DNA of 64,000 nt from a virus. Below are positions 56,789 through 64,000 of the stretch, piece after piece (position 1 is the first letter of the stretch; each line of letters opens with the position of its first letter). The notes below the pieces were generated by a model. The model searched no databases and was not told the DNA's origin. It was given only the letters and a program-made list of their open reading frames with translations. Where the stretch lies: positions 1 to 64,000 of IMG/VR virus record IMGVR_UViG_3300048592_000443. The stretch is one strand, 5' to 3'. A program made the translations under genes and the position numbers.

Positions 56789-57202
56789 CTACAGATTATC
56801 GGCCGCCACGATAGTTGCGGCCGCCGGCCACCAGACGCGCCAGAGTGGGACATGCCCGGCCGGGGTCGCGGGCGGTAGCGGGTTTGTGCCCGCCGCCCCC
56901 GCCGTCGCCGTCTTCACGCCGGCGCTGCTGACCGAGATCAGCACCCACATCGGGTTGCTGCCGTCAGATGACGGCATGGTCACGTTGCCCGCTGTCCAAC
57001 TCACGTAGACGTTACCTGAGAGCCCGGCGCCGGCTGCGACGGCAACCGTCCCGTCGGGCGTGCCCTGGGGCGTAACAGCGCCGCCCCACAGCACGCCGGT
57101 GCCGTGAACGCCGGCCATCATCGTATCAATGTGCGCCTGCGCCAACTTCGCCTGACGGACGTCAAGGCTGACATCGGCTTTGTTTGGGAGCGTCAGGGCC
57201 AT
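56789..57202 (-). CDS. Fibre-type protein, upstream half ending in an in-frame TAG
   Basis: 137 residues from the ATG at 57202, with AGAAAGG upstream. KADVSLDVRQAKLAQAHIDT and NVTMPSSDGSNPMWVLISVS suggest a baseplate or fibre protein N-terminus. It ends AAATIVAADNL at a TAG (56791-56789), after which DGDNRAVLPPVHGWEPWG continues in frame. See the gene at 56240. This is either a mutation in a single gene or read-through. Confidence 0.62.
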   Translation of the reverse strand: MALTLPNKADVSLDVRQAKLAQAHIDTMMAGVHGTGVLWGGAVTPQGTPDGTVAVAAGAGLSGNVYVSWTAGNVTMPSSDGSNPMWVLISVSSAGVKTATAGAAGTNPLPPATPAGHVPLWRVWWPAAATIVAADNL

Positions 57203-57266
57203 CGCTATACCTTTCTCCGCCTCACGGGCCAATCACCCGCAAGGGCTGTACGAATTAGATTATCCG

Positions 57267-57275
57267 TGCTATAAT
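57267..57275 (+). promoter_or_regulatory. Extended -10 of the Vsr-like endonuclease gene
   Basis: TGCTATAAT, 36 bases before the ATG at 57304, with AGGAG at 57289-57293. This gives the inserted + strand gene its own promoter within a minus-strand operon. Confidence 0.55.
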
Positions 57276-57303
57276 ACGGAAGCAAGATAGGAGAAACAAT
57301 GCT

Positions 57304-58224
57304 ATGACGCAACGGCTTTGCGGACAATGCGAACAGCCATTCACGCCTAGAAAAAATTATTCTAAAGAGCAGCAGGCAAAGCAGCGGTTTTGTTCTGGCG
57401 ACTGCGCCAGAAGGGCCAATGCATTGCTTGCTAAAGGTAAGAAGCCTCGCATCAAAGGTAAGCCGTGCGAGCGTTGCGGGCGCATTGGCTATGATCGAGT
57501 CAATCCGATTTGCCGGTATTGCCAAAAAGAATTGCGTGATCCAGGAGGGGAGCGTAACCCGAAATGGCGCATTACTCGCCGTGTTTACTGGAACGACGAA
57601 AAAGATGCGGTGCTGAAAGAGCACTATTCGACTAAAGGCGCTGAATACTGCGCCAATCAACTTGACATTAGTGCTCAGGCTGTGCGTTGCCGCGCCAATA
57701 GACTTGGCTTGCGTTTGACGAAAGACGCCACTAAGCGCATTGTCAACGCAAAAGCCAAAGAGTATATGATAAAACACAATCCTATGAAAAGAGATGAAGT
57801 CAAAGAAAAGGTTAAAAAGTTTTATAATGAGCATCCAGAAACAAGAGAGGCTGTTAATGCAGCATTGCATCGTGGACAGGCCGAGTTGCAACGCCGCAAG
57901 GTGAGTAAACTCGAATTGGCTTTGCGTGTTATCCTTGACGGCTTTGGCGTTTCTTATGAAGCTTCCGTAGAGATTAAGCCGAATTTTATTGTTGACATAC
58001 GCATTGGTCAACTGATAATTCAAGCCGATGGCGATTACTGGCACGGCCATTCGCGTTTTGAGCCGCTCACCGAAAGGCAGCAAAAACAAAAGCAGCGCGA
58101 CGCAGCCCAGGATGATTACTTGCGCGCTTGCGGTTATACTGTTGCGCGTATATGGGAAAGCGATATGAGCGCTGATAGTGTTTTGCATATTCTGGATATC
58201 CATGCTATACCGCGCGCGGCCTAA
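57304..58224 (+). CDS. Vsr-like (EDxHD-type) homing endonuclease
   Basis: 306 residues. Two zinc fingers lead: CGQCEQPF with CSGDC (6-35), then CERCG with CRYCQKEL (56-78). A Myb/SANT-like HTH (NDEKDAVLKEHYSTKGAEYC) follows at ~97-135. The C-terminal catalytic part has VDIRIGQLIIQADGDYWHGH near 239-258 and CGYTVARIWESDM near 279-291, the Asp, His and Trp-Glu pattern of Vsr-fold nucleases such as I-Bth0305I. It is antisense to the structural operon and more AT-rich. The 3' end overlaps the convergent minor-head gene by 20 bases. Confidence 0.8.
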   Translation: MTQRLCGQCEQPFTPRKNYSKEQQAKQRFCSGDCARRANALLAKGKKPRIKGKPCERCGRIGYDRVNPICRYCQKELRDPGGERNPKWRITRRVYWNDEKDAVLKEHYSTKGAEYCANQLDISAQAVRCRANRLGLRLTKDATKRIVNAKAKEYMIKHNPMKRDEVKEKVKKFYNEHPETREAVNAALHRGQAELQRRKVSKLELALRVILDGFGVSYEASVEIKPNFIVDIRIGQLIIQADGDYWHGHSRFEPLTERQQKQKQRDAAQDDYLRACGYTVARIWESDMSADSVLHILDIHAIPRAA

Positions 58225-58822
58225 CAATATGATCGCCTTCCAGCATCGGGCAATCCTTGCAATGGTTTTCCGGCTTTGTCATAGTTCTTGTGACTATGCC
58301 AGTTCCGTCGCCATTATCAATGACATCGCTTAAAACACAACCGCAATTCCCCAGACAAGTTTGCCGACCCGGCAAGATGCGATCCGGTATTTCCCAACCT
58401 GCCAGCCTTTGCTCAAAATAGAATGGCTTTATGCTTGTGGCGTAGAGGTTCGCCCTGGCCGCGATAGCCGCCGGGCTCATATCGCCGCTCCTGATGTCTA
58501 TCACGAAGCCTGAGAGGTATTCGAGCTGCCGGTTGACTGCGGCCTGAATGTCCTGCTTCTCAGCACGGCTTAGCCGCTGCCGGCTGATGAGCGGCGAGTT
58601 AGCCGGGATGTTCAACCGCTCTGCCGTCGCCGCGATGTAGGCTGCCGTGTGCGCCCGTAGCAAGTGCTCGCGCATCTCGCGCTGCCAGCGGTCAACGTTG
58701 CCGCTCGCGATCAGGTCGCGCGTGCTGGCCTGGATTGATGCCAGGTTCAGGCCGATCAGGCGGTCAAGCGTATCGCCCGGCGCCTTGAGGGCGACAACGG
58801 CCATTTCGAGAGCGGCTGTCAT
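58205..58822 (-). CDS. MuF/SPP1 gp7-like minor head protein
   Basis: 205 residues. A helical N-terminal part is followed by a C-terminal zinc-like pattern, CLGNCGCVLSD and ENHCKDCP, which recurs in the MuF C-terminal domain of head morphogenesis proteins. Its place downstream of the portal gene fits. The start overlaps the previous stop (ATGA). Confidence 0.72.
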   Translation of the reverse strand: MTAALEMAVVALKAPGDTLDRLIGLNLASIQASTRDLIASGNVDRWQREMREHLLRAHTAAYIAATAERLNIPANSPLISRQRLSRAEKQDIQAAVNRQLEYLSGFVIDIRSGDMSPAAIAARANLYATSIKPFYFEQRLAGWEIPDRILPGRQTCLGNCGCVLSDVIDNGDGTGIVTRTMTKPENHCKDCPMLEGDHIVRPRAV

Positions 58823-59073
58823 CAGGCGCCCACATAGGCAGGCACGAGCGTGCCGCCGCCGCTATCGTCGTCGTCATTGTCGCGGCTCACTTCGATCTGC
58901 ACATCAAGCCGCTGCCAACCTGAGCCGTAGTCAATCTGCCAACAGGCAATCCAGGCCACGAGGTTTGCCCACGGCTGCAAGAGCCCGTCAGGTAGGAAGC
59001 GACAGGCAAAGAGCAGGTAGTAAGCCCACGGGCGGCGGCATCGGATTGTGACCGTCTGATGTGATTGCGCCAT
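58822..59073 (-). CDS. Small protein of unknown function
   Basis: 83 residues from the ATG at 59073, 5 bases after the previous stop; a TTG at 59109 would be in the overlap. Aromatic-rich (WAYYLLFACRFL, WANLVAWIACW), with a very acidic stretch DNDDDDSGG. The upstream AGGTAGCACAAATGG leader matches that of the gene at 59079. Confidence 0.58.
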   Translation of the reverse strand: MAQSHQTVTIRCRRPWAYYLLFACRFLPDGLLQPWANLVAWIACWQIDYGSGWQRLDVQIEVSRDNDDDDSGGGTLVPAYVGA

Positions 59074-59078
59074 TTGTG

Positions 59079-59450
59079 CTACCTGTCGTGCAATCTCGGT
59101 TGACCGCAAGTAGGACAGGGATACTCACCCGATGGCCCTGTATCAGGATCGTGAACAGGACAGCCGCTCTCAGGCACAAAGCCGTACGGCATCTGCCAAC
59201 CGCAGGCAAGCTCGCACGACTTGAGCGGCGCAGGGGTGATATGGAAACTCTCGCCGGCCCCATAGCCCTGTGCGTCGTATGTCTCCCATTTGACTTGGAA
59301 GCCGCTATCAGACCGCTCAATTCTCAGGCGCCAGCGCTCGCCATACTCGGCCGTCAGGCAGTCGTGAAGCATCTGCACAGCAGCGGAGATAGTACGGACA
59401 TAGGGCGATGGCCTGTGAACATAGCCACTGTCAGGTGTCTGATTGTCCAT
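59079..59450 (-). CDS. Small protein with C-terminal zinc ribbon
   Basis: 123 residues. The first half is helical and beta mixed. The second half has CELACG, CPVHD and YPCPTCGQPR, enough Cys and His for a zinc site. It is the first gene after the portal and the third long palindrome. Its function is unknown. Confidence 0.6.
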   Translation of the reverse strand: MDNQTPDSGYVHRPSPYVRTISAAVQMLHDCLTAEYGERWRLRIERSDSGFQVKWETYDAQGYGAGESFHITPAPLKSCELACGWQMPYGFVPESGCPVHDPDTGPSGEYPCPTCGQPRLHDR

Positions 59451-59476
59451 TTGTGCTACTTTCTACCTGTTACCGT

Positions 59477-59585
59477 GAAGTGTAAAGAGTTTTCGGCCTG
59501 TTTGAATTATCATCCCGCTCCTATAAGAAATTAATATATAGGCGAGGGATGATTAATCGAAACCTGCTTATCCCTTTACACTTCG
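59477..59585. repeat. Long inverted repeat, copy 3
   Basis: GAAGTGTAAAG (59477-59487) pairs with CTTTACACTTC (59575-59585); the inner arms TTATCATCCC and AGGGATGATTAA are also complementary. The right arm encodes the last codons and TAA of the portal gene on the minus strand. It fills the 125-base gap between portal and the next gene. Confidence 0.85.
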
Positions 59586-61258
59586 CTCCGCTGTAGCGCT
59601 GCCTCAGCCCATCTGAGGGCGTCATCATAGATCGCTGAGATCTCATCTTCGGTGATTTCACCCCCTGCCGGATCTGCTTTGACCGCATGCGGCGTCCCTG
59701 GCCCGCCCTCCTCTGCATACCCGCTTTCGGAAGGGTTGACAGCCGGCGCCTTGAGCCCGCTTAACACGTCGCGCAGGCTTGGCTCTGTGGCCGGCGTCTC
59801 GGCAACGCGCACGCTCTCTGCCTCACCTTCCTCTAGCGGCTTCTCATCGTCGCGCAGCTCGTCTTGTGGCGTGGTGTCGTCTGCGGGTAGAAACTCGCGC
59901 GGGATCAACTCCTCGTCAACCATGATCTGTAGTGCCTGCCCTGCCGAGAGCACGCCCTTTTCAACCAGGGTCGTGAGGGCCTTTGCGCGCATATCAAACA
60001 CCTCGGCCTTGGCTTTCTTATCTGACAGGCTCTCGCCCTCCCAGACAAACTCAACCGTCTGCGGCAAGAGGTTCGAACCAGCCCAATGCACCCACCATTT
60101 CAGGAAGCGCGAGAAGCCGGTATCTTCGGCTTGCTCGGCCTCAACCTCTGCCGTGCGCCCGCTGTTGAGCCCTGCTGGCGCGGGTTGCAGGTCGCGCGAG
60201 GGCAGGCCAAGGGCGTTTGCGTATTCGAGCCGGGTATCTTCACGCTCCTGTTGCGGTTCAAACCCGTCAGGGATCTCGGCAATCGGAATGCGATGGCCCG
60301 TGATGCCCGCGTCAGGCTTGATGCCAGGGATCACCACGACGCCGCGATATTGCTGCTGATTGCGGCTTCTGGCCTGATCCTGGCTGCTCGCCATTGCGGC
60401 TTCGAACTGCGATTGCATGATGCCGCTGACGAGATGTATCTCTTTGGGCTGTGAGCCGGTTATCTTCTCGGCAAGATACCGCTCCATACTGGCATCTTTG
60501 AAAATGGTCTGGTACACCCGATGAGCAGCACAGATGCCCGTGCCGCGCAGTTCAGATCGCGGGCTCGTCAGGTCGCTTGTCGCCCCTACCTGCCAACGCC
60601 AGAGCAGATGATAGCGGCCCCACAGGTCGTAATACATCACGGGAAAGTTGCCCGCATGTACCTCGTCAGGGCGAATGTTCCAGTAGGCGGCAAGCGTCTC
60701 GCGGTATGGGTACAGGTCAACGTCGTGCATCCTGGTACAGCGCACGCTGTCGAGATGCTGAATGCCAAGCGGGCGCCCTACGGGCTGTAACTGCCCGTTG
60801 CGCCCGCGCCTGACCTCCAGGGTTGACCAGATGACTTCACAAAATCCGCCGTTGTTGGTCAGGGCGTAGTCAGTCAGGAATTGGGTCAGGAAGTTAATCC
60901 AACCCTTACCTTTGTTGGCATTCAGCAAAAGCGAACGGGCGCGGTCTGTGCGCTGCTCACTTCCTGCTACGTCGCGGACGGTCCAATCCAGCGATGCCAC
61001 CTTGCCGATAGCCTTGGCAACGGCATTGGCCCACTTCGCGCTGTGGTCAATCGTACTGCTCAAAATGTAATCGCCCGCGCGCGTCCAACGCGGCGGGAGA
61101 TCAATCGGCAGGACTGTTGACTGGCGCCCGTAGATTGACGGGAAGTAGAAGTGCAGTACGCCGCCGGGTGCGCTTGGCTCTCGGCTGACAAGCGATGCAT
61201 CGCCGTCAAACCGGGTAATGCTGTGGGCGTGCAGTTCGTCAACAGAGGGCTGTGTCAT
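59576..61258 (-). CDS. Portal protein
   Basis: 560 residues from the ATG at 61258 (a TTG two codons earlier is possible). The pattern of DUF935/SPP1-type portals is visible: HSAKWANAVAKAIGKVASLD, TDYALTNNGGFCEVIW, and YANALGLPSRDLQPAPAGLN near 345-365, with an acidic C-terminus. It lies directly after terminase. Portal forms the dodecameric DNA gate of the capsid vertex. A promoter with the dispersed palindrome lies just upstream. Confidence 0.88.
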   Translation of the reverse strand: MTQPSVDELHAHSITRFDGDASLVSREPSAPGGVLHFYFPSIYGRQSTVLPIDLPPRWTRAGDYILSSTIDHSAKWANAVAKAIGKVASLDWTVRDVAGSEQRTDRARSLLLNANKGKGWINFLTQFLTDYALTNNGGFCEVIWSTLEVRRGRNGQLQPVGRPLGIQHLDSVRCTRMHDVDLYPYRETLAAYWNIRPDEVHAGNFPVMYYDLWGRYHLLWRWQVGATSDLTSPRSELRGTGICAAHRVYQTIFKDASMERYLAEKITGSQPKEIHLVSGIMQSQFEAAMASSQDQARSRNQQQYRGVVVIPGIKPDAGITGHRIPIAEIPDGFEPQQEREDTRLEYANALGLPSRDLQPAPAGLNSGRTAEVEAEQAEDTGFSRFLKWWVHWAGSNLLPQTVEFVWEGESLSDKKAKAEVFDMRAKALTTLVEKGVLSAGQALQIMVDEELIPREFLPADDTTPQDELRDDEKPLEEGEAESVRVAETPATEPSLRDVLSGLKAPAVNPSESGYAEEGGPGTPHAVKADPAGGEITEDEISAIYDDALRWAEAALQRSEV

Positions 61259-61272
61259 TGGCAATGCCTATC

Positions 61273-61311
61273 GTGCGACGGGTCGCACAGGTAGTATAGC
61301 ATGCCGCGCAA
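61273..61311 (-). promoter_or_regulatory. Promoter with dispersed palindrome before portal
   Basis: On the minus strand TTGCG-N5-TGCTATACT (61311-61293), followed after 4 bases by a perfect GTGCGAC-CC-GTCGCAC (61288-61273). The ATG of portal is 15 bases further. The 102-base gap contains no gene. Confidence 0.62.
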
Positions 61312-61360
61312 GGCATAGCGATGCCCCCCTCCCCACAGTCAGGAAAGGGCGCGACGAGGG

Positions 61361-62788
61361 CTACCCGTTGTGCAACTCGCCTAGTTCGTACATCAGGCGA
61401 TAGTGCGCCATCGAACAGGCGACGGCAAGGTCAATACGCGCCGTCCCGGTGCGCTTCACGATGCGTAGTTTCCGCTCCTGTGCATCGATCTGCTTGTCGG
61501 CATTCCTGATATGCTCGCGCAGCTCGGCATTGCCATCGTGCCAGACGCGCCGGGCCATGATGCCGTCCCAAAAGCTCTTATCGGCTTCTAGCCGTAACGG
61601 TCCCTGATTGAACGGGTCAACCCAGATCGGGCGCGACGGTTCGCCCTGCGCGGTCCTGAGCAATCCGGCCTCGGCACGCTGCGCAATGCTGACCATCTGG
61701 TACGGGTCAAAGGCGAGTTGCACGACGTTCCAATCGCGCGTGGCCTGCGCAATGGTCTGCTCAATCGGCGTATAGTCCAGCCAGAGGCCGCCGCCGACAG
61801 GCGCGAACGGCCTGACCCAGCGCACGGCGGCATGGCCCGGCTTCGACGGGTGCGCAGTTAAGCCGGCAAGCGCGAAGGTATCGCCCGAGATTGAGGCGTC
61901 TGCGGCAATGACCATAGGCGCCTGGCCGTCATACGGGGGCAGGGTATCTTTGCAGGCGTCCCATAGGGCTATATCGGCAATGAAGCGCTCTGCGCCTGTC
62001 ATCGCAAACGCCTCTGCGGCTGTTCCAGGATACTCCTGTCGCATTGCCGCAGATGAGATAGCGTCGCGCTCAGTCGCCGCGTACCACGCCGCATCGCGGC
62101 CAGGTCGCGCGTGCCAGGGCAGGAAGATAGGCACAAAGCCGCCAACGCCGCTTGCCGCTTTCTCCCATAGCGGGTGAAAGAATGGATCGGCGCCGTTGGC
62201 CGTCGAGAACACAATCAACTGCCCGCCCGCGTCAATCGTCGGCTTCAGTGCGGTGTAGAGGGTTGCGGCCCACTGACTAAAGGCGGCCTCGTCCATCAGG
62301 ACCAGTGACGCGGTAAACGAACGGCCCGCGTTCTGTGTTGCCGGCATGCTCACGATGCGCGAACCGTTCGCCCATTCCAGTTCAGCCGTCAGTGGTCGCG
62401 TAAGGGCGGGCAACTGCGCTTTCAGCCAATCCGGCAAGCGGTCATATAGCACTCTGATGCGCCGGATTAACTCATTGGCCTCGGTCTGGCCTTTCGAGAA
62501 ACAGAGCACACTGCGGCCGGGCCGGAACAGACACAACCAGAGGGCATAGCCACAACAGAGCCAACTAATCCCGAGTTGGCGCGCTTTGAGAATGACAATC
62601 AACCGATGCAGCATAAACTGCCACATCGTTTGAACCTGAGCCGGCCATAGGCGAAAGCGCACGGCAGACGCACTGCCATCGCCTTGCGGGTCATCTATCC
62701 AGCCGTAGGCGTCAAGAAAGTACGCCGCGTCGGCGTCACACTTCAGCCATTCGACTGTTTCAGCGCCTCTTGCTGTTGCCGTCGCCAT
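61361..62788 (-). CDS. Terminase large subunit
   Basis: 475 residues. The ATPase has a Walker A variant, ILKARQLGIS near 66-75, Walker B SLVLMDEAAF near 161-170, and the coupling motif VFSTANG near 193. The nuclease has VIAADASISG and LAFDPYQMV with Asp residues, and a DLAVACSMAH segment at the end. It cuts and pumps DNA into the capsid. Its start overlaps TerS by 46 bases. Confidence 0.92.
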   Translation of the reverse strand: MATATARGAETVEWLKCDADAAYFLDAYGWIDDPQGDGSASAVRFRLWPAQVQTMWQFMLHRLIVILKARQLGISWLCCGYALWLCLFRPGRSVLCFSKGQTEANELIRRIRVLYDRLPDWLKAQLPALTRPLTAELEWANGSRIVSMPATQNAGRSFTASLVLMDEAAFSQWAATLYTALKPTIDAGGQLIVFSTANGADPFFHPLWEKAASGVGGFVPIFLPWHARPGRDAAWYAATERDAISSAAMRQEYPGTAAEAFAMTGAERFIADIALWDACKDTLPPYDGQAPMVIAADASISGDTFALAGLTAHPSKPGHAAVRWVRPFAPVGGGLWLDYTPIEQTIAQATRDWNVVQLAFDPYQMVSIAQRAEAGLLRTAQGEPSRPIWVDPFNQGPLRLEADKSFWDGIMARRVWHDGNAELREHIRNADKQIDAQERKLRIVKRTGTARIDLAVACSMAHYRLMYELGELHNG

Positions 62789-63405
62789 TCGGCTAGATCT
62801 GCCTCTGCTCTGGCCTTATCCTCGGTTGTGATCTGGAGTGGCGCGCCGTTTGGCCCGCTCACCTCTTGCCGTTCCACAAAGGCGCGGTGATACTTGCCAA
62901 GCAACTGCTGCGCCTCCAGTGCCGAGTATAGTTCAATCTCTGGCCCGTGCTCACCCCACTTAAGTTTCTTGAGCGCCCCGAGCACGCCGCGCCGCTTGGC
63001 TTTGGCGAGGTCGAGGCGCCAATGCCCAGGGTGAGGCGTGCGTGGTTTGCCCTCGCCGCCCTCTGGTGTCTCTGGCTGCCCATAGTCAGGGAATGTGCTG
63101 TCATCGGCGCCGGCTTCCGCCTCAAGTGTGATGAAATCCTCAAGGCTTGCGGAGGCAATTGCACTAATGCGCGCAATCACCTCGTCTTTCTGCATTGCTT
63201 TGCGCTCAAAGCCTAAGCGTAATGCGTCTTTAATGTCAGGTTTTCTAAGGTTCTCAGATGCGGTTTGGTACAGGCTTCGCGCGGCATACCCCGCTTGCCG
63301 TGCCGCTTCGGCAGCATTCAAGCAATCAAGATATGCAAGAACAAAAGCCCGCTGTTTTCCAGTAAGCTTTTCTAGCGCCTGTTCAAATGTTAGTTGCTCA
63401 CTCAT
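62743..63405 (-). CDS. Terminase small subunit
   Basis: 220 residues. The N-terminal LTGKQRAFVLAYLDCLNAAE, AARQAGYAARSLYQTASENL and IKDALRLGFERK form the HTH and coiled-coil of Terminase_2-type small subunits. It recognises the packaging site. The gene lies directly before TerL. Confidence 0.9.
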   Translation of the reverse strand: MSEQLTFEQALEKLTGKQRAFVLAYLDCLNAAEAARQAGYAARSLYQTASENLRKPDIKDALRLGFERKAMQKDEVIARISAIASASLEDFITLEAEAGADDSTFPDYGQPETPEGGEGKPRTPHPGHWRLDLAKAKRRGVLGALKKLKWGEHGPEIELYSALEAQQLLGKYHRAFVERQEVSGPNGAPLQITTEDKARAEADLAEWRRQQQEALKQSNG

Positions 63406-63667
63406 TCATCACCACAATCGGCAACCACTGACACGGGCTCTCAATCACCGTCCCCTGCCACCGGATCAGCCGACACTTGCCCGTCGCAAGCAGTGTCAGT
63501 CTGCCATTGCCGTTGCCGTCGCTGGTGCAAAAGACATCGGCCTTGGCATACTCGACGGTCAAGCCGGGCGGCAACTTGTCAACCGTCGAGACGCCGTCAA
63601 GCGTGCATTCCTCAGTATACGGCGGAATACCATCAAACAGATACACGCTCTGCATCTCGGTCTGCAT
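63398..63667 (-). CDS. Protein of unknown function, start uncertain
   Basis: 89 residues from the ATG at 63667. A GTG at 63757 would add a hydrophobic signal-peptide-like start (SGFACSVLFAVSITVIGAQA) but overlaps the preceding gene by 125 bases. Third-position GC is higher in this frame than in the competing one through the overlap. The product is Cys-containing and beta-rich. It overlaps TerS by 8 bases. Confidence 0.5.
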   Translation of the reverse strand: MQTEMQSVYLFDGIPPYTEECTLDGVSTVDKLPPGLTVEYAKADVFCTSDGNGNGRLTLLATGKCRLIRWQGTVIESPCQWLPIVVMNE

Positions 63668-63854
63668 GATCCGGGTGACGATAGGTTGCGCCTGAGCCCC
63701 AATCACGGTAATAGATACCGCAAACAGGACAGAACAGGCAAAACCACTGATTACCACGAATAACCAGCATTGTACGCCAGTAGGTACGACAGGTGATGCA
63801 CTGCGCCGCCATGTACTGAGCGCGCGGCTGATGCTGATATACGCCTCGCGGCAT
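63633..63854 (-). CDS. Small zinc-finger-like protein
   Basis: 73 residues. CITC and CLFCPVC are 20 residues apart and could hold a zinc ion, near the Com-type fold. It begins 3 bases after the preceding stop, the usual operon spacing. The frame competes with the longer version of the gene at 63398, so one of the two may be smaller than given. Confidence 0.55.
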   Translation of the reverse strand: MPRGVYQHQPRAQYMAAQCITCRTYWRTMLVIRGNQWFCLFCPVCGIYYRDWGSGATYRHPDHADRDAERVSV

Positions 63855-63857
63855 CGA

Positions 63858-64000
63858 TTACTCACCGTCAATCCTATCGGTATAGGTGCCATCTGCCGAC
63901 GCGTCGCGCCCTCGCATCTCTTCCAGTTGCTTCAGGATAAATACCACCTGATGCGCGGTGCGACTGTCGGCGCGATTGATCATTAACTCGCCAAACTCCG
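63858..64000 (-). CDS. Protein cut by the window edge
   Basis: The frame is open to base 64000. The visible 46 codons end in MRGRDASADGTYTDRIDGE. A possible start is the ATG at 63981 with a 40-residue product, helical (TAHQVVFILKQLEEMRGR). Nothing can be said about its function. Confidence 0.5.
   Translation of the reverse strand, partial: EFGELMINRADSRTAHQVVFILKQLEEMRGRDASADGTYTDRIDGE

Noticed and set aside
57205-58227. A 340-codon minus-strand frame under the Vsr-like gene
   Set aside because: The + strand frame has zinc fingers, an HTH, a nuclease pattern and its own promoter. The minus frame has none.
63786-63803. A further dispersed palindrome (GTACGACAGGTGATGCAC)
   Set aside because: Arms match poorly, and the sequence encodes CITCRT of the zinc-finger-like protein.

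Overview
The window looks like most of the genome of a tailed phage with a long, non-contractile (siphovirus-type) tail, or of a phage-plasmid. The evidence is a TerS/TerL/portal/protease-scaffold/major-capsid set plus a tape measure, tail-assembly chaperones and baseplate-type genes, and an actin-like ParM partition pair at the left end. GC is roughly 60% by eye. The host cannot be named from the sequence. Neither a DNA polymerase nor an endolysin is recognisable. The only integrase sequence is a stub of 12 codons.

Region 1, 1-4,210 (+): the end of a pentapeptide-repeat protein, a ParM/ParR-like pair, then a tightly overlapped run of small membrane and unknown proteins with an AAA+ ATPase. 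Region 2, 4,240-5,020: a divergent pair of XRE-type regulators, with two promoters of identical geometry. This is the likely lysis/lysogeny or maintenance switch. Region 3, 5,057-23,638 (+): replication, recombination and DNA-metabolism genes: a RecT-like annealing protein, Gam-like nuclease inhibitor, CHC2/Toprim primase, PAPS-reductase-type enzyme, three SF2 helicases, a DEDDh exonuclease, DNA methyltransferase, MazG, DUF1064 nuclease, HD phosphohydrolase, and an excisionase-like protein.

Region 4, 23,640-24,930 is the most unusual stretch. The integrase start is cut off after 12 codons. A foreign block on the opposite strand abuts it: an ISL3 transposase N-terminal fragment, a small protein matching the C-terminal part of the type I-C CRISPR protein Cas8c fused to a ribbon-helix-helix-like tail, and a small unknown protein. 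The block has its own sigma-70-type promoter with twin palindromic operators. A tRNA-like, att-like sequence lies just beyond it.

Region 5, 24,963-44,821 (-): tail genes, and a sugar module (a three-domain glycosyltransferase, a ColD-like PLP enzyme, an epimerase/reductase, a methyltransferase). Region 6, 44,822-48,174 (+): an island of small regulatory-looking genes with CACTAGTG operators, ending in an HNH endonuclease gene. Region 7, 48,226-64,000 (-): capsid, connector, fibre, portal and terminase genes. A Vsr-like homing endonuclease gene lies on the opposite strand within it.

Two families of dispersed palindromes tie the genome together. One is a 16-bp site, GTGCGAC-NN-GTCGCAC, mostly intergenic and often joined to an extended -10 motif. 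The other is a ~100-bp inverted repeat present three times, twice overlapping the 3' end of a gene.
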